A stretch of DNA of 47,672 nt from Mycoplasmatota bacterium (lineage in GTDB: Bacteria > Bacillota_I > Bacilli_A > Izemoplasmatales > Hujiaoplasmataceae), in the NCBI GenBank assembly GCA_027859085.1, contig JAQIBJ010000015.1, positions 1-47,672 on the forward strand, in the 5' to 3' direction. The notes under the pieces are model-generated. The model did not search any database, was not told the DNA's origin, and worked only from the letters and a program-made list of their open reading frames with translations. The position numbers and the translations under genes were made by a program. Positions 1 to 7,443 of the stretch are shown one piece after another (position 1 is the first letter of the stretch; the number at the start of each line of letters is the position of its first letter).

Positions 1-175
1 AGAGCGTTTCTCTTAGGATTTGGTACTAATAATCTCATTTTAACGTTTGGCTACCTTATTGTATCAAATATTTTTCAATTTAACAACTTGTATCAGTACT
101 TTTATTGAACACAGCTAATTTAAATAATATATTTATATGTCAATCTATAAGATTATCAAAGTAGTTTACTTATCC
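1..175. other. AT-rich intergenic sequence at the window edge
   Basis: I see no gene, no tRNA fragment and no TTTGACCC repeat in this stretch. It lies downstream of the small membrane protein gene at 176-376 and probably belongs to the same accessory unit, whose far boundary is outside the window. Confidence 0.5.
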
Positions 176-376
176 TCAAATGTCAAAAAAGAAAAGTGTG
201 CTTAAACACATCAAAATAATTCCTACAACAATATAGAATGAATGCACATAATCTCCCCATAATATCTTAGATCTTGCTACAAATAATTTGTAAATAATAA
301 ATTCACTTTTAATTAGTGCACTTACAAATAAAAACAAACCCACTAAAGCCATTAAGCTTCCCCATAAATAGTTCAT
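176..376 (-). CDS. small two-helix membrane protein, accessory unit
   Basis: Encodes 66 residues with two hydrophobic segments, roughly residues 5-22 and 47-64, separated by a short basic loop (KLFVARSK). I do not recognise a family. The start is supported by a GGAAGG stretch upstream of the ATG and by a promoter-like extended -10 (TGG then TATAAT, minus strand, at 422-427). It is the only gene between the window edge and the tRNA-Phe 3' fragment at 556-604, on the same strand as all the other accessory genes. It is likely the cargo of a tRNA-Phe-linked unit. Function unknown; inner-membrane location is inferred from hydrophobicity. Confidence 0.55.
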   Translation of the reverse strand: MNYLWGSLMALVGLFLFVSALIKSEFIIYKLFVARSKILWGDYVHSFYIVVGIILMCLSTLFFFDI

Positions 377-421
377 AAATAATTTTCCTTCCTATATCCA
401 ACTCACTTCTTAATAAAAATA

Positions 422-427
422 ATTATA
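422..427 (-). promoter_or_regulatory. extended -10 box for the 66-aa membrane gene
   Basis: On the minus strand TATAAT is preceded by TGG (TGn extended -10), with TTCATT 17 nt upstream as a weak -35. It lies about 46 nt before the start codon at 376. Confidence 0.4.
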
Positions 428-522
428 CCATAAATGTACTCTTTAATGAATTAGTTATTGTACTGCATAGTTATTTATGTATAACCAGCTATTCATTGAA
501 ACAAGAAAAGTTAAACAAAAAA

Positions 523-540
523 AACCATCATAAGATGGCT
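523..540 (-). terminator. terminator after the tRNA-Phe 3' fragment
   Basis: Minus strand AGCCATC-TTAT-GATGGTT is followed by a run of T. It sits just downstream of the tRNA-Phe 3' end at 556, the same placement as the terminators that follow the tRNA-Val copies. Confidence 0.6.
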
Positions 541-555
541 ATATATCGTTCTCGA

Positions 556-604
556 TGGTGGTTTGGGGCAGGATTGGACTGCCGATACATGGATTTTCAG
601 TCCA
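556..604 (-). mobile_element. tRNA-Phe 3' fragment (attachment-site-like)
   Basis: Read on the minus strand, this is the 3' part of a tRNA-Phe. It runs from the anticodon stem through loop CTGAAAA (anticodon GAA), a five-base variable loop, a perfect T stem (GGCAG/CTGCC), acceptor strand CCAAACC, discriminator A and encoded CCA. The 5' half is absent. Identity stops at the base of the anticodon stem, the same breakpoint seen in the tRNA-Val copies. It is therefore best read as an integration junction for an element using tRNA-Phe, not a functional tRNA. No TTTGACCC arm repeats accompany it. Confidence 0.7.
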
Positions 605-695
605 AAATTGCATGATTAACGGTTTTGGAGACCGAAAATGCAGTCTGCAACACATGGATTTTCAGTCGTTTCATGCAAGCGCTTATTGGTACATT
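605..695. repeat. mosaic of tRNA anticodon-arm pieces and inverted repeats
   Basis: This stretch adjoins the tRNA-Phe fragment. A tRNA-Trp anticodon arm (minus strand TCGGT-CTCCAAA-ACCGT, loop anticodon CCA) lies at 618-634. A second 16-nt copy of the Phe anticodon arm lies at 652-667 (first copy 587-602). The inverted repeat GCATGA/TCATGC lies at 610-615 and 671-676, and the palindrome TGCAGTCTGCA at 639-649. No open reading frame is evident. The combination suggests an attachment region with core-type recombinase sites, or the product of several recombinations. Confidence 0.5.
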
Positions 696-906
696 ACTGG
701 AGTATTTGTACAATAGGCAAAACTTTATTCGGAATCGCATTTATATTCTAACACAATCATATCCGGTAAATCTATAGGTTCTTTAAAATTTGCTCATAAT
801 TTTGAAATTAGTAAACAAATATTTTATTGCTATTTATACTTAATATAGTAGATATACAAATAAAAAAAATAGCGAAAATTGAATAAATCAACCTCGCTAA
901 ATTTAG
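696..906. repeat. about 210-bp block repeated at 4100-4310 and, diverged, at 8936-9200
   Basis: This block and 4100-4310 differ at only a few positions; a third, clearly diverged relative lies at 8936-9200. In all three the block abuts the CCA side of a partial tRNA-Val copy and ends in the same hairpin. A minus-strand stretch reading EPIDLPDMIVLEY is kept in two copies and nearly kept in the third (EPIDLPNMTVLEY) without a convincing start codon, so it may be a gene remnant. No intact gene lies in the interval 377-1145. Confidence 0.7.
871..898 (-). terminator. terminator after partial tRNA-Val copy A
   Basis: Minus strand stem AGCGAGGTTGA pairs with TCAATTTTCGCT with one bulge, followed by eight T. 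The same hairpin recurs after copies C and F. Confidence 0.65.
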
Positions 907-912
907 CCATTA

Positions 913-1048
913 TGGTGGAACTAGAGGGACTTGAACCCACGACCCCTTGCACGTCAAGTAAGTATTCTACCTTTTAAAAAGGCCTAAATATAGACATTTA
1001 TGTAATCAAAAATATAGTTTGACCCTTTTTTTGACCCTTATTTGACCC
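913..1048 (-). mobile_element. attachment site copy A: tRNA-Val 3' fragment plus arm repeats
   Basis: 913-963 matches the 3' end of the intact tRNA-Val at 10121 (CCA, acceptor 3' strand, T arm, anticodon arm) with two substitutions in the anticodon stem. The degenerate palindrome GCCTAAATATAGAC is at 982-995. Three direct repeats TTTGACCC begin at 1018, 1030 and 1041 (steps of 12 and 11). The 5' half of the tRNA is missing, so it cannot make a tRNA. This is the most diverged of the six copies. Confidence 0.85.
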
Positions 1049-1110
1049 TTGTAAAAAAACGAGTATTTTTTGGCTTAAATTATTAAATAATTCTTTATTT
1101 CAAAGCAAAG

Positions 1111-1132
1111 AGGAGCAATTAATTCTGCTCCT
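1111..1132. terminator. hairpin at the 3' end of the three-gene unit
   Basis: AGGAGCA and TGCTCCT form a seven-pair stem around an eight-base loop, with TTTTT on the plus-strand side. It closes the unit containing the genes at 1170-2394 and may work in both directions. Confidence 0.55.
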
Positions 1133-1169
1133 TTTTATAATTATTTTGAATTTGAATATTTATTGTTCT

Positions 1170-1568
1170 CTATTTACACAGTTCAATTTTAGTGTTTGTC
1201 TTTTCATCAATCATTTCTGCTCTTTTTTCAAAAGAGCTTACAAACCACGGATGTATCGTAGCTTCCAAAATTCTTCTATACAAACACATTGCGGTATAAG
1301 TTGTTATGTCAGTCTTATTATTCATATTATTTTGAATATGATATATTCTCTTGCCAAGTGATCTTCCTAAAAATATAACATCAGAGAATAATACAAAAAT
1401 TGCAGCCGAAATTATAAATGAACCAAAGTAAATGTATACAAATAAATTGCTATGATTTTTCAGAATAATACGCAATACAACAATCATAATTATTGTTGAT
1501 GTCACAAAAAACAAGTTATCAATTATGATACTATTTTTGTATCTTTTAGAAATATCTTTTTTGTTCAT
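1170..1568 (-). CDS. RDD-family-like membrane protein, accessory unit
   Basis: 132 residues with hydrophobic segments near 17-36 and 42-66, followed by FLGRSLGKRIYHIQ. That resembles the loop that follows the second helix in RDD proteins (GRSLGKxI...), and an Arg and Asp lie near the first helix (RYKNSIIID). The family assignment is tentative; RDD proteins are poorly characterised membrane proteins. The start codon overlaps the stop of the upstream gene as ATGA (1565-1568), so the two are translationally coupled; GGGAG lies 7 nt before it. It is the last gene of a three-gene unit between attachment copies A and B. Confidence 0.55.
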   Translation of the reverse strand: MNKKDISKRYKNSIIIDNLFFVTSTIIMIVVLRIILKNHSNLFVYIYFGSFIISAAIFVLFSDVIFLGRSLGKRIYHIQNNMNNKTDITTYTAMCLYRRILEATIHPWFVSSFEKRAEMIDEKTNTKIELCK

Positions 1569-1879
1569 TTAATTACTCCCAAAGTAGAATGTCTTTTATA
1601 ATACCCAAACCATATGCATGATTTTGATGCGCAATACATAATAAATAATGTACCAATCATAATTATTGTCTCAAAAAACTGATAAGAACTATTAACAACA
1701 GAATATATAGAAATAAGTTGTATAGAAAAAAATACAGGTTTAATAAAGAGATACAATGGCACTAAGACAAGTAGACTTATTGTTATTATCGACAGTACAA
1801 ATGATGAAAAAGATTGATTTCTACTTCCTCTATTAAATAAATTATATATGTTGAATCCTAATTTAAATATACATTTCAT
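1565..1879 (-). CDS. hypothetical membrane protein, accessory unit
   Basis: 104 residues with strongly hydrophobic stretches around 28-46, 49-63 and 69-84, so probably two or three membrane helices. I do not recognise the family. AGGAG lies 12 nt before the ATG. The gene ends in a TGA that overlaps the start of the RDD-like gene, and it follows the 153-aa gene by 53 nt, so the three form one transcript. It may work with the RDD-like protein as a small membrane complex; this is inference from overlap alone. Confidence 0.55.
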   Translation of the reverse strand: MKCIFKLGFNIYNLFNRGSRNQSFSSFVLSIITISLLVLVPLYLFIKPVFFSIQLISIYSVVNSSYQFFETIIMIGTLFIMYCASKSCIWFGYYKRHSTLGVIK

Positions 1880-1932
1880 CTTATCTGCTTTCTCCTTATT
1901 ATTTTTTTATTAAAATCTATTTATGCAAGGAC

Positions 1933-2394
1933 TTACTCAGTTATACAAAGCAATTCTAAGTATTCTAATCTTGCCAAAAGATCAAATGTTAGTTGCTTGA
2001 TCTTAATATTACGCTTTTTATTAATTTGAGGTATTCTATTGTCATTCCAAAAGGAGAAGAATTTAATTTCTCCATAGTTTTCAACAACAGAAGTTATAAA
2101 GCTATATAATAAATTAAATTCTCCTTCAAATGTAAAATCTTCTACATTTTTTCTGGTTCCAAAAGTTTCTAAAATGTTATAACTATCATATGATTTATCA
2201 CTAAAATTTGATACAAAGGAATGACAATGACACCAATAAGCCGGGCTAATATATAAATTATATTCTTCGTAAATTTCCCCTAAATTTAAGTCATTCGTTA
2301 TGCAGTCACCTTGCATACCAAGTTGATCCATTTTATCAATTATGATTTCTGAAGAAATGTTTTTTGAAATTAGAAACACGTTTAGTTGGCACAT
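1933..2394 (-). CDS. hypothetical soluble protein, accessory unit
   Basis: 153 residues with no signal peptide or membrane segment. A short WCHCH motif near residue 54 is the only conspicuous feature and could bind metal, but I do not recognise a domain. The start is supported by AAGGAAT ahead of the ATG. It is the first gene of a three-gene operon that lies entirely between attachment copies B and A. The role of a cytosolic protein ahead of two membrane proteins is unknown; an effector or immunity pairing is possible but unproven. Confidence 0.5.
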   Translation of the reverse strand: MCQLNVFLISKNISSEIIIDKMDQLGMQGDCITNDLNLGEIYEEYNLYISPAYWCHCHSFVSNFSDKSYDSYNILETFGTRKNVEDFTFEGEFNLLYSFITSVVENYGEIKFFSFWNDNRIPQINKKRNIKIKQLTFDLLARLEYLELLCITE

Positions 2395-2568
2395 TATTAT
2401 ATTCCTTTCATATAATCAAAATAATGAAATCTAACCTAAACATCTATATTGACTTACAGATGAAAAGAAATTGAATCACGATTTAGTTTATCATAATTGC
2501 TTTTAAAAATCATATTCATTATCAAAAAATATATTATTTTTGTAAAGAAAATAGAAATAATACCAAAA

Positions 2569-2584
2569 GGTATCGTTCCTACAT
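2569..2584 (-). terminator. hairpin after partial tRNA-Val copy B
   Basis: Minus strand GATACC-TTTT-GGTATT is followed by a broken T-rich tract. The same hairpin recurs at 7097-7112 and, extended, after the intact tRNA at 10082-10109. Confidence 0.5.
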
Positions 2585-2594
2585 TTAGCCATTA

Positions 2595-2730
2595 TGGTGG
2601 AACTAGAGGGACTTGAACCCACGACCCCTTGCACGTCAAGCAAGTGTTCGGCCCTTTAAAAAGGTCTAAAAATAGACGTTTATTTAACCAACAAATCAGT
2701 TTGACCCTTATTTTGACCCTTGTTTGACCC
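2595..2730 (-). mobile_element. attachment site copy B: tRNA-Val 3' fragment plus arm repeats
   Basis: 2595-2646 is identical to the corresponding part of the intact tRNA-Val through the whole anticodon arm, the longest match of the six copies. The palindrome GTCTAAAAATAGAC is at 2664-2677. TTTGACCC repeats begin at 2700, 2712 and 2723. The stretch 2395-2594 holds no gene, only AT-rich sequence and the upstream region of the 153-aa gene. Confidence 0.88.
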
Positions 2731-2778
2731 TTGTGAATTTAATGATTTTTTTTCCTTGTTTAATTATCATAAAAAATA

Positions 2779-2799
2779 GGACCATCACATTGATGGTCC
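2779..2799 (-). terminator. terminator of the 302-aa lipoprotein unit
   Basis: Perfect nine-pair stem GGACCATCA/TGATGGTCC, followed on the minus strand by TATTTTTTAT. Related hairpins occur at the same place in the next two units (4499-4519 and 6164-6184). Confidence 0.7.
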
Positions 2800-2953
2800 T
2801 TGATTTTAAATTGATATTTTACTAATACCCAATCAAACTTTTAGTTTTTTTTCTAAAAAAGATGCATTGATTTCTGAAGAGCAAAAAGACACATAAATAA
2901 AGATATGCTATAAAAATAATCATTACTACAGCAAGAAAATCGACAAATTATGT

Positions 2954-3862
2954 TTAATCTGAATATATGCTTAAATAATTATGATACAATTCGATATACA
3001 AATCAACTTTTTCCTTTGTAAAATGAAAGTCTCTATTTAATCTAAAGAAATCATCATTACTATATATAACATGACTTCCTTCGGTAACAACCGCAACTTC
3101 TTTGGTATTTGGATTAATTTCATAATACCAATCGCTTACAAAAACTCTGATGTAATCAACATCTCTGGCGATTTTCACAATGTAGTTCACGCCAAACAAT
3201 CTTAAATCAATATTTGTAATTTTAACGTGATAGCCATACTCATAGAAAGAATAAAAATATTTTTGTCTATCAGTGGGCACATCAGATGTTCCACTGTATG
3301 AGAACTCCGCATCATTATAATCTTGAAACTCGATGCCAACATTCATGACTTCTCCACTGTCTATTTGATAATTAAATTCCATCTCAGAAATCAAATCATT
3401 TGTCACATGCATGACAAACATATTTAGCCCAGAATAATTATCGACAGAATATCTTTCAGGATTTCTTTCTGTAACCTGTTTATCACCATAACTATTAAAA
3501 TCAAATAAATGAATCATATCAAATTCCGGAACATCAAAAGCATAATATTCTTTTTCCATCCATACAAGTATTTTTTCTTCACCATTTACCTCTTTATATA
3601 TGTAAGGAAAATCAGTGTAATAGAACAATGAAATACCATCTTTATAAAAAAAAGTAATTTTTTTTTCGACCTCAAGATTTGAATTTCTGATTGTAATAAG
3701 GGCTTTATAACTTGTTAATTGTCCCATATTATTCAAAGGTGGAATAATGATATCTGTAGATTCTAAACCAGCTGTAGGTTCTCCATCAACTTGAGTATCA
3801 TTACATGAAATCATTGTTAAACCGAATATAAAAGTTAATACTAGAATAGTTAGTCTTTTCAT
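2954..3862 (-). CDS. predicted lipoprotein, accessory unit
   Basis: 302 residues from the ATG at 3862, chosen because the signal peptide begins there (MKRLTILVLTFIFGLTMISC, lipobox ending in Cys20) and GGGG lies just upstream; an in-frame ATG at 3931 would add 23 residues ahead of the signal. The mature protein is Asp/Glu/Tyr rich, with no domain I recognise. It should be anchored to the outer face of the membrane. It is the only gene between attachment copies C and B and has its own promoter at 3922-3950 and terminator at 2779-2799. Confidence 0.7.
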   Translation of the reverse strand: MKRLTILVLTFIFGLTMISCNDTQVDGEPTAGLESTDIIIPPLNNMGQLTSYKALITIRNSNLEVEKKITFFYKDGISLFYYTDFPYIYKEVNGEEKILVWMEKEYYAFDVPEFDMIHLFDFNSYGDKQVTERNPERYSVDNYSGLNMFVMHVTNDLISEMEFNYQIDSGEVMNVGIEFQDYNDAEFSYSGTSDVPTDRQKYFYSFYEYGYHVKITNIDLRLFGVNYIVKIARDVDYIRVFVSDWYYEINPNTKEVAVVTEGSHVIYSNDDFFRLNRDFHFTKEKVDLYIELYHNYLSIYSD

Positions 3863-3921
3863 TGATATCCCCGTTTCACTAAAATTTGTATGTTGCAAAA
3901 GTAAATTCTTAAACAATCGAT

Positions 3922-3950
3922 ATTGTATCATTAAATAATTTGATTTTCAA
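3922..3950 (-). promoter_or_regulatory. sigma-A-type promoter for the 302-aa lipoprotein
   Basis: Minus strand TTGAAA (3950-3945) and TACAAT (3927-3922) are separated by 17 nt. This shows the unit carries its own promoter and does not depend on the tRNA transcript. Confidence 0.65.
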
Positions 3951-4099
3951 TATATTCCTAAATTCTTAAAAAAATACACATGATATAAAACAAAAAGTAT
4001 TACTCATTAGTTAGATATTGTAATCCTCCACTGATTATAACCCCTATTAAAATAAATATTATCAATATTGGAAACTCTCCGCTTATGTCTGAATACATC

Positions 4100-4310
4100 A
4101 CTGGAGTATTTGTACAATAGGCAAAACTTTATTCGGAATCGCATTTATATTCTAACACAATCATATCCGGTAAATCTATAGGTTCTTTAAAATTTGCTCA
4201 TAATTTTGAAATAAGTAAACAAATATTTTATTGCTATATATACTTAATATAGTAGATATACAAATAAAAAAAATAGCGAAAATTGAATAAATCAACCTCG
4301 CTAATTTTTA
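4100..4310. repeat. second copy of the about 210-bp block
   Basis: Nearly identical to 696-906, including the terminal AGCGA...TCGCT hairpin, and in the same position relative to partial tRNA copy C. The stretch 3951-4316 has no gene. Confidence 0.75.
4275..4302 (-). terminator. terminator after partial tRNA-Val copy C
   Basis: Same stem as at 871-898 (AGCGA...TCGCT on the minus strand) followed by eight T. Confidence 0.65.
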
Positions 4311-4316
4311 GTATCA

Positions 4317-4452
4317 TGGTGGAACTAGAGGGACTTGAACCCACGACCCCTTGCACGTCAAGCAAATGTTCTAACCATTAAAAAGGTCTAAAAATAGATG
4401 TTTATTTAATCAACAAATCAGTTTGACCCTTATTTTGACCCTTGTTTGACCC
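4317..4452 (-). mobile_element. attachment site copy C: tRNA-Val 3' fragment plus arm repeats
   Basis: 4317-4368 matches the tRNA-Val 3' part with one change in the anticodon stem. The palindrome variant GTCTAAAAATAGAT is at 4386-4399. TTTGACCC repeats begin at 4422, 4434 and 4445. Confidence 0.88.
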
Positions 4453-4498
4453 TTGTAAAATTTAATGATTTTTCCTTGTCTAATTATCATAAAAGATA

Positions 4499-4519
4499 GG
4501 ACCATCAATTTAATGGCCC
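4499..4519 (-). terminator. terminator of the 254-aa/104-aa unit
   Basis: Stem GGACCAT/ATGGCCC with one mismatch, followed on the minus strand by TATCTTTTAT. It is homologous in position and sequence to 2779-2799. Confidence 0.55.
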
Positions 4520-4547
4520 TGTTTTTCATTTTTATAAACTCTTATTT

Positions 4548-4862
4548 TTATAGACTCTTATAATACATCCAATAATTCCCGTTAAAATTTCTTTGAATAT
4601 AATCATCAGAAACAAAGATAGTTTTCGGTATAATATCGTCTATCTTTTTATTAAACTCTTGTTTAATAAAATTAGATATAGTGTCTACTAAACCATTATC
4701 AATATATGAATCATGATCAGCCTCATTCTTAAAAACTATTACCATAACAAGGTTTTTAATATCAATAAAGTAAGCTCCATATTTATCTGTTTTATATATT
4801 TCTTTAAATCTTTTCTTTACATTTCTCAACAACCGATTAACCAATAATGTTTTGATAATCAT
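4548..4862 (-). CDS. hypothetical small protein, accessory unit
   Basis: 104 residues, basic N-terminus (RLLRNVKKRFK) and no clear membrane helix, although residues 30-45 are moderately hydrophobic. AAGGAG lies 5 nt before the ATG. I do not recognise the family. It follows the 254-aa membrane gene by 59 nt and shares its promoter and terminator, so the two probably act together. Composition is as AT-rich as its neighbours. Confidence 0.5.
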   Translation of the reverse strand: MIIKTLLVNRLLRNVKKRFKEIYKTDKYGAYFIDIKNLVMVIVFKNEADHDSYIDNGLVDTISNFIKQEFNKKIDDIIPKTIFVSDDYIQRNFNGNYWMYYKSL

Positions 4863-4921
4863 AACGGCTCCTTTTTATAACAAAATCACTTGAATACAAC
4901 TAAATACATTTCAAAGTGATA

Positions 4922-5686
4922 CTACAATAATTTTTTGTTTATACGCCAAATGAGTTTGGTGGTTTCTTGATTAAGTAAGACTTTGTAATTTTTATTCAAT
5001 CTTCTAAATACAAATTTTGAATAATAATCGAAATTATCGTTTTTACTAAATGTTTCCAAATAACTATACCTCATTTTTACAATCCCATTAGAATTATAAA
5101 CAATTATTCCAGAAAATATTTCCTCATAATTTGAAAGTAGATGTTTTATAGTTGGAAAATTGTGTTCATGAACAACCAAAATTTTATAAAGAGCTTTTGG
5201 CAATCTAGAAATCATCTCTTTATTAGAGTCTTCATATATATAAAACATGACGCCATACTCTTTTAATTTAGGTTCATTAGCAAATAGGGATATTAAGAAA
5301 TCTGATTTAACACATTTGTAATATAAATTGTTTGATAATTGTTCATATTTCTTTGATAAGTTTTTCTTAAGAATGTCTAAATCAAATTTTTTAAAACTGA
5401 TGGAATATGCCGGATTCTGTTCAATTATTTTATTTAATTCAAAATTAAACTTATCAATTAGCTTTTTATTTGAGTTCCGATAAGTATAATAAATGAATAT
5501 AGTTTTATGAGTATATTTGAAAAGAGCAAATCCAAAAATCGATATTATTACAATAATTATATTATCTTTATAATTCATTAAAATTAAATATAATAACACA
5601 ATATAACTGGCTATAGAAACAAATAACAGAATAAAAAAAATAATAAATTGGTAAATATTCTTAATTGGATATTCAACATTTTTCAT
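4922..5686 (-). CDS. hypothetical protein with two N-terminal membrane helices
   Basis: 254 residues. Two hydrophobic segments (about 10-38 and 41-58) are followed by a charged, Lys/Asn-rich domain of roughly 190 residues that should face the cytosol. No motif is recognised. AGGAG precedes the ATG, and an extended -10 (TGC then TATAAT, minus strand, 5736-5744) lies about 50 nt upstream. First gene of a two-gene unit between attachment copies D and C. A membrane-anchored effector or sensor is conceivable but unsupported. Confidence 0.55.
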   Translation of the reverse strand: MKNVEYPIKNIYQFIIFFILLFVSIASYIVLLYLILMNYKDNIIIVIISIFGFALFKYTHKTIFIYYTYRNSNKKLIDKFNFELNKIIEQNPAYSISFKKFDLDILKKNLSKKYEQLSNNLYYKCVKSDFLISLFANEPKLKEYGVMFYIYEDSNKEMISRLPKALYKILVVHEHNFPTIKHLLSNYEEIFSGIIVYNSNGIVKMRYSYLETFSKNDNFDYYSKFVFRRLNKNYKVLLNQETTKLIWRINKKLL

Positions 5687-5735
5687 AAAATATCTCTCCT
5701 AATTAGCTTCTTCAGTATATGTAAGTTTTAAAATT

Positions 5736-5744
5736 ATTATAGCA
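5736..5744 (-). promoter_or_regulatory. extended -10 promoter of the 254-aa gene
   Basis: Minus strand TGCTATAAT with a weak TTTATT 17 nt upstream. It is another unit that carries its own promoter. Confidence 0.45.
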
Positions 5745-5904
5745 TTATCAATCACTAAAATAAATAGACTTCACATAATTAAATATATTTATTAGTTTTT
5801 ACATATTATATGCATTGTACATCTTAGATACATTGACAAAGATTCACCTTTAAAGATATGCTCTTCACACATCGTTTTCGTTTCTTTTCTTATTATTTTC
5901 ATAT

Positions 5905-5970
5905 AAAAAAGCTCCCTCCATCAGAGTGTATGGTTTAGAATACCATATCTCCAACTTTTGGAAGCTACTT
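5905..5970 (-). terminator. terminator after partial tRNA-Val copy D (third sequence type)
   Basis: On the minus strand AGCTTCC pairs with GGGAGCT around an inner ATGGTAT/ATACCAT-like stem, then six T. It differs from the hairpins after the other copies but occupies the same place. 5745-5904 shows nothing else. Confidence 0.5.
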
Positions 5971-5980
5971 CAAGCCATTA

Positions 5981-6116
5981 TGGTGGAACTAGAGGGACTT
6001 GAACCCACGACCCCTTGCACGTCAAGCAAATGTTCTACCCTTTAAAAAGGTCTAAATATAGACGTTTATACAATCATTATATTAGTTTGACCCTTATTTT
6101 GACCCTTGTTTGACCC
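5981..6116 (-). mobile_element. attachment site copy D: tRNA-Val 3' fragment plus arm repeats
   Basis: 5981-6032 matches the tRNA-Val 3' part with one change. The perfect palindrome GTCTAAATATAGAC is at 6050-6063. TTTGACCC repeats begin at 6086, 6098 and 6109. Confidence 0.88.
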
Positions 6117-6163
6117 TTGTAAATTTAATGATTTTTTTCCTTGCCTAATTATCATAAAAGATA

Positions 6164-6184
6164 GGACCACCAAATTGATGGTCC
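6164..6184 (-). terminator. terminator of the 206-aa lipoprotein unit
   Basis: GGACCACCA pairs with TTGATGGTCC with one mismatch, followed on the minus strand by TATCTTTTAT. Homologous to 2779-2799. A 15-nt piece identical to part of the tRNA-Trp-like arm at 618-632 lies just beyond, at 6253-6267. Confidence 0.6.
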
Positions 6185-6343
6185 CTATTTTTTACTTAGT
6201 ATTTGTTTAATATCTAATTATACTATTTTGTTTGTATCTATAAAATATGAATAACGGTTTTGGAGACTCGTTGGACACTATTGGGCGAAAATCAATAATT
6301 CATCTCATTTCTATAATAATGCTATGCATATTAAAAATGTGAT

Positions 6344-6964
6344 CTAAACTTCAATTGTAAAAAGAATATCAAGACTACCTTCACTATCTGGAGTAAAAAC
6401 TACTATTTCTCCAGTTTCATAAAAGCCAATAAATATTGCATGTTGGTTGACCACACTACCTATCGTTAAAATGATTGGATAAGATAGTTCATCAATAAAT
6501 TGATTGTTTTGATATCGATCATCATTGAAAAAACTTGTGAAACCCAAATCGCCACAATAATTAGTACATAGATCAATATCATATATAGAATCTTCTTGTG
6601 AACTATACTCTTCTATCTCTTCTTCAATCACTGAAAAATCTACTAAAGGAATTTCAAAAATCACAATGTCATATTTAATGTTGTGAGGAGCAAATATACA
6701 ATAAAAAACTCCACTATCTTGATTTTTCACTACAAAGACTTGCACATCACTTGCTCTAACAACATAATTATTATCTATATCATACTCATCAAGTAAATCT
6801 TTCGCATCATTCAAAGGCAAACCCATTGTAACTATATAATCATCTGCGCCTAATTCATCGAATACTTTTTCTGGCGGCATATTTCTATTAATACATCCAC
6901 TTAGAAGAATAAAGGTCAAAATAATTAATAATACTAAAATTTCTTTCTTTATTAAATTTTTCAT
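6344..6964 (-). CDS. predicted lipoprotein, accessory unit
   Basis: 206 residues. The signal peptide has a basic N-terminus (MKNLIKKE), a hydrophobic core and a lipobox LLSGC with Cys24. The mature part is very acidic (many Asp/Glu, for example EEEIEEYSSQED) and has two nearby Cys (CTNYC) near residue 133 that could form a disulphide or bind metal. I do not recognise the family. GGAGG precedes the ATG, and a promoter lies at 6988-7015. Sole gene between copies E and D. The acidic mature domain points to a surface role. Confidence 0.65.
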   Translation of the reverse strand: MKNLIKKEILVLLIILTFILLSGCINRNMPPEKVFDELGADDYIVTMGLPLNDAKDLLDEYDIDNNYVVRASDVQVFVVKNQDSGVFYCIFAPHNIKYDIVIFEIPLVDFSVIEEEIEEYSSQEDSIYDIDLCTNYCGDLGFTSFFNDDRYQNNQFIDELSYPIILTIGSVVNQHAIFIGFYETGEIVVFTPDSEGSLDILFTIEV

Positions 6965-6987
6965 ATATATATTAACCTCCAGTTCAA

Positions 6988-7015
6988 ATTATAATTTATC
7001 TTATCATAAAAACAA
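6988..7015 (-). promoter_or_regulatory. promoter of the 206-aa lipoprotein
   Basis: Minus strand TTGTTT (7015-7010), 16-nt spacer, TATAAT (6993-6988), giving a leader of about 17 nt before the start codon. Confidence 0.6.
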
Positions 7016-7096
7016 ATTTATTAGAATAGACCACTTAAATTTAAAAAAATAGTTTGTCATATTAAATATCAAAAGTAACGCAATAAAAAAAAGAAC

Positions 7097-7112
7097 AATA
7101 CCAAAAGGTATC
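7097..7112 (-). terminator. hairpin after partial tRNA-Val copy E
   Basis: Minus strand GATACC-TTTT-GGTATT followed by a T-rich tract; same type as after copy B. Confidence 0.5.
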
Positions 7113-7132
7113 ATTCCTACATTTAGCCATTA

Positions 7133-7268
7133 TGGTGGAACTAGAGGGACTTGAACCCACGACCCCTTGCACGTCAAGCAAATGTTCTACACTTTAAAAA
7201 GGTCTAAATATGGACGTTTATTCAATCTAAAAATCAGTTTGACCCTTATTTTGACCCTTGTTTGACCC
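7133..7268 (-). mobile_element. attachment site copy E: tRNA-Val 3' fragment plus arm repeats
   Basis: 7133-7184 matches the tRNA-Val 3' part with one change. The palindrome variant GTCTAAATATGGAC is at 7202-7215. TTTGACCC repeats begin at 7238, 7250 and 7261. Confidence 0.88.
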
Positions 7269-7329
7269 TTATAAAATTACGGGTTTTCTTGGCATAAAAT
7301 TATATATCTTTCATTTTTTCATTAAATAA

Positions 7330-7348
7330 AGGAGCATATTATTGCCCC
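7330..7348. terminator. hairpin at the 3' end of the 225-aa/126-aa unit
   Basis: AGGAGCA and TTGCCCCT form an imperfect stem with T-rich flanks. Weaker than the other unit-end hairpins. The rest of 7349-7640 holds no gene, only the short tandem repeat at 7444-7467. Confidence 0.4.
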
Positions 7349-7443
7349 TTTTTATAATTATTTACACATACATTCGTGAAAGGATTGTGAATCTAAGGAA
7401 ATAAAGGTTTATAACAAGGATTATATAAATTTATTTGAGATTT

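Noticed and set aside
1146-1361. Plus-strand open frame of 71 codons
   Set aside because: It is antisense to the RDD-like gene, has no ribosome site and shows no protein character.
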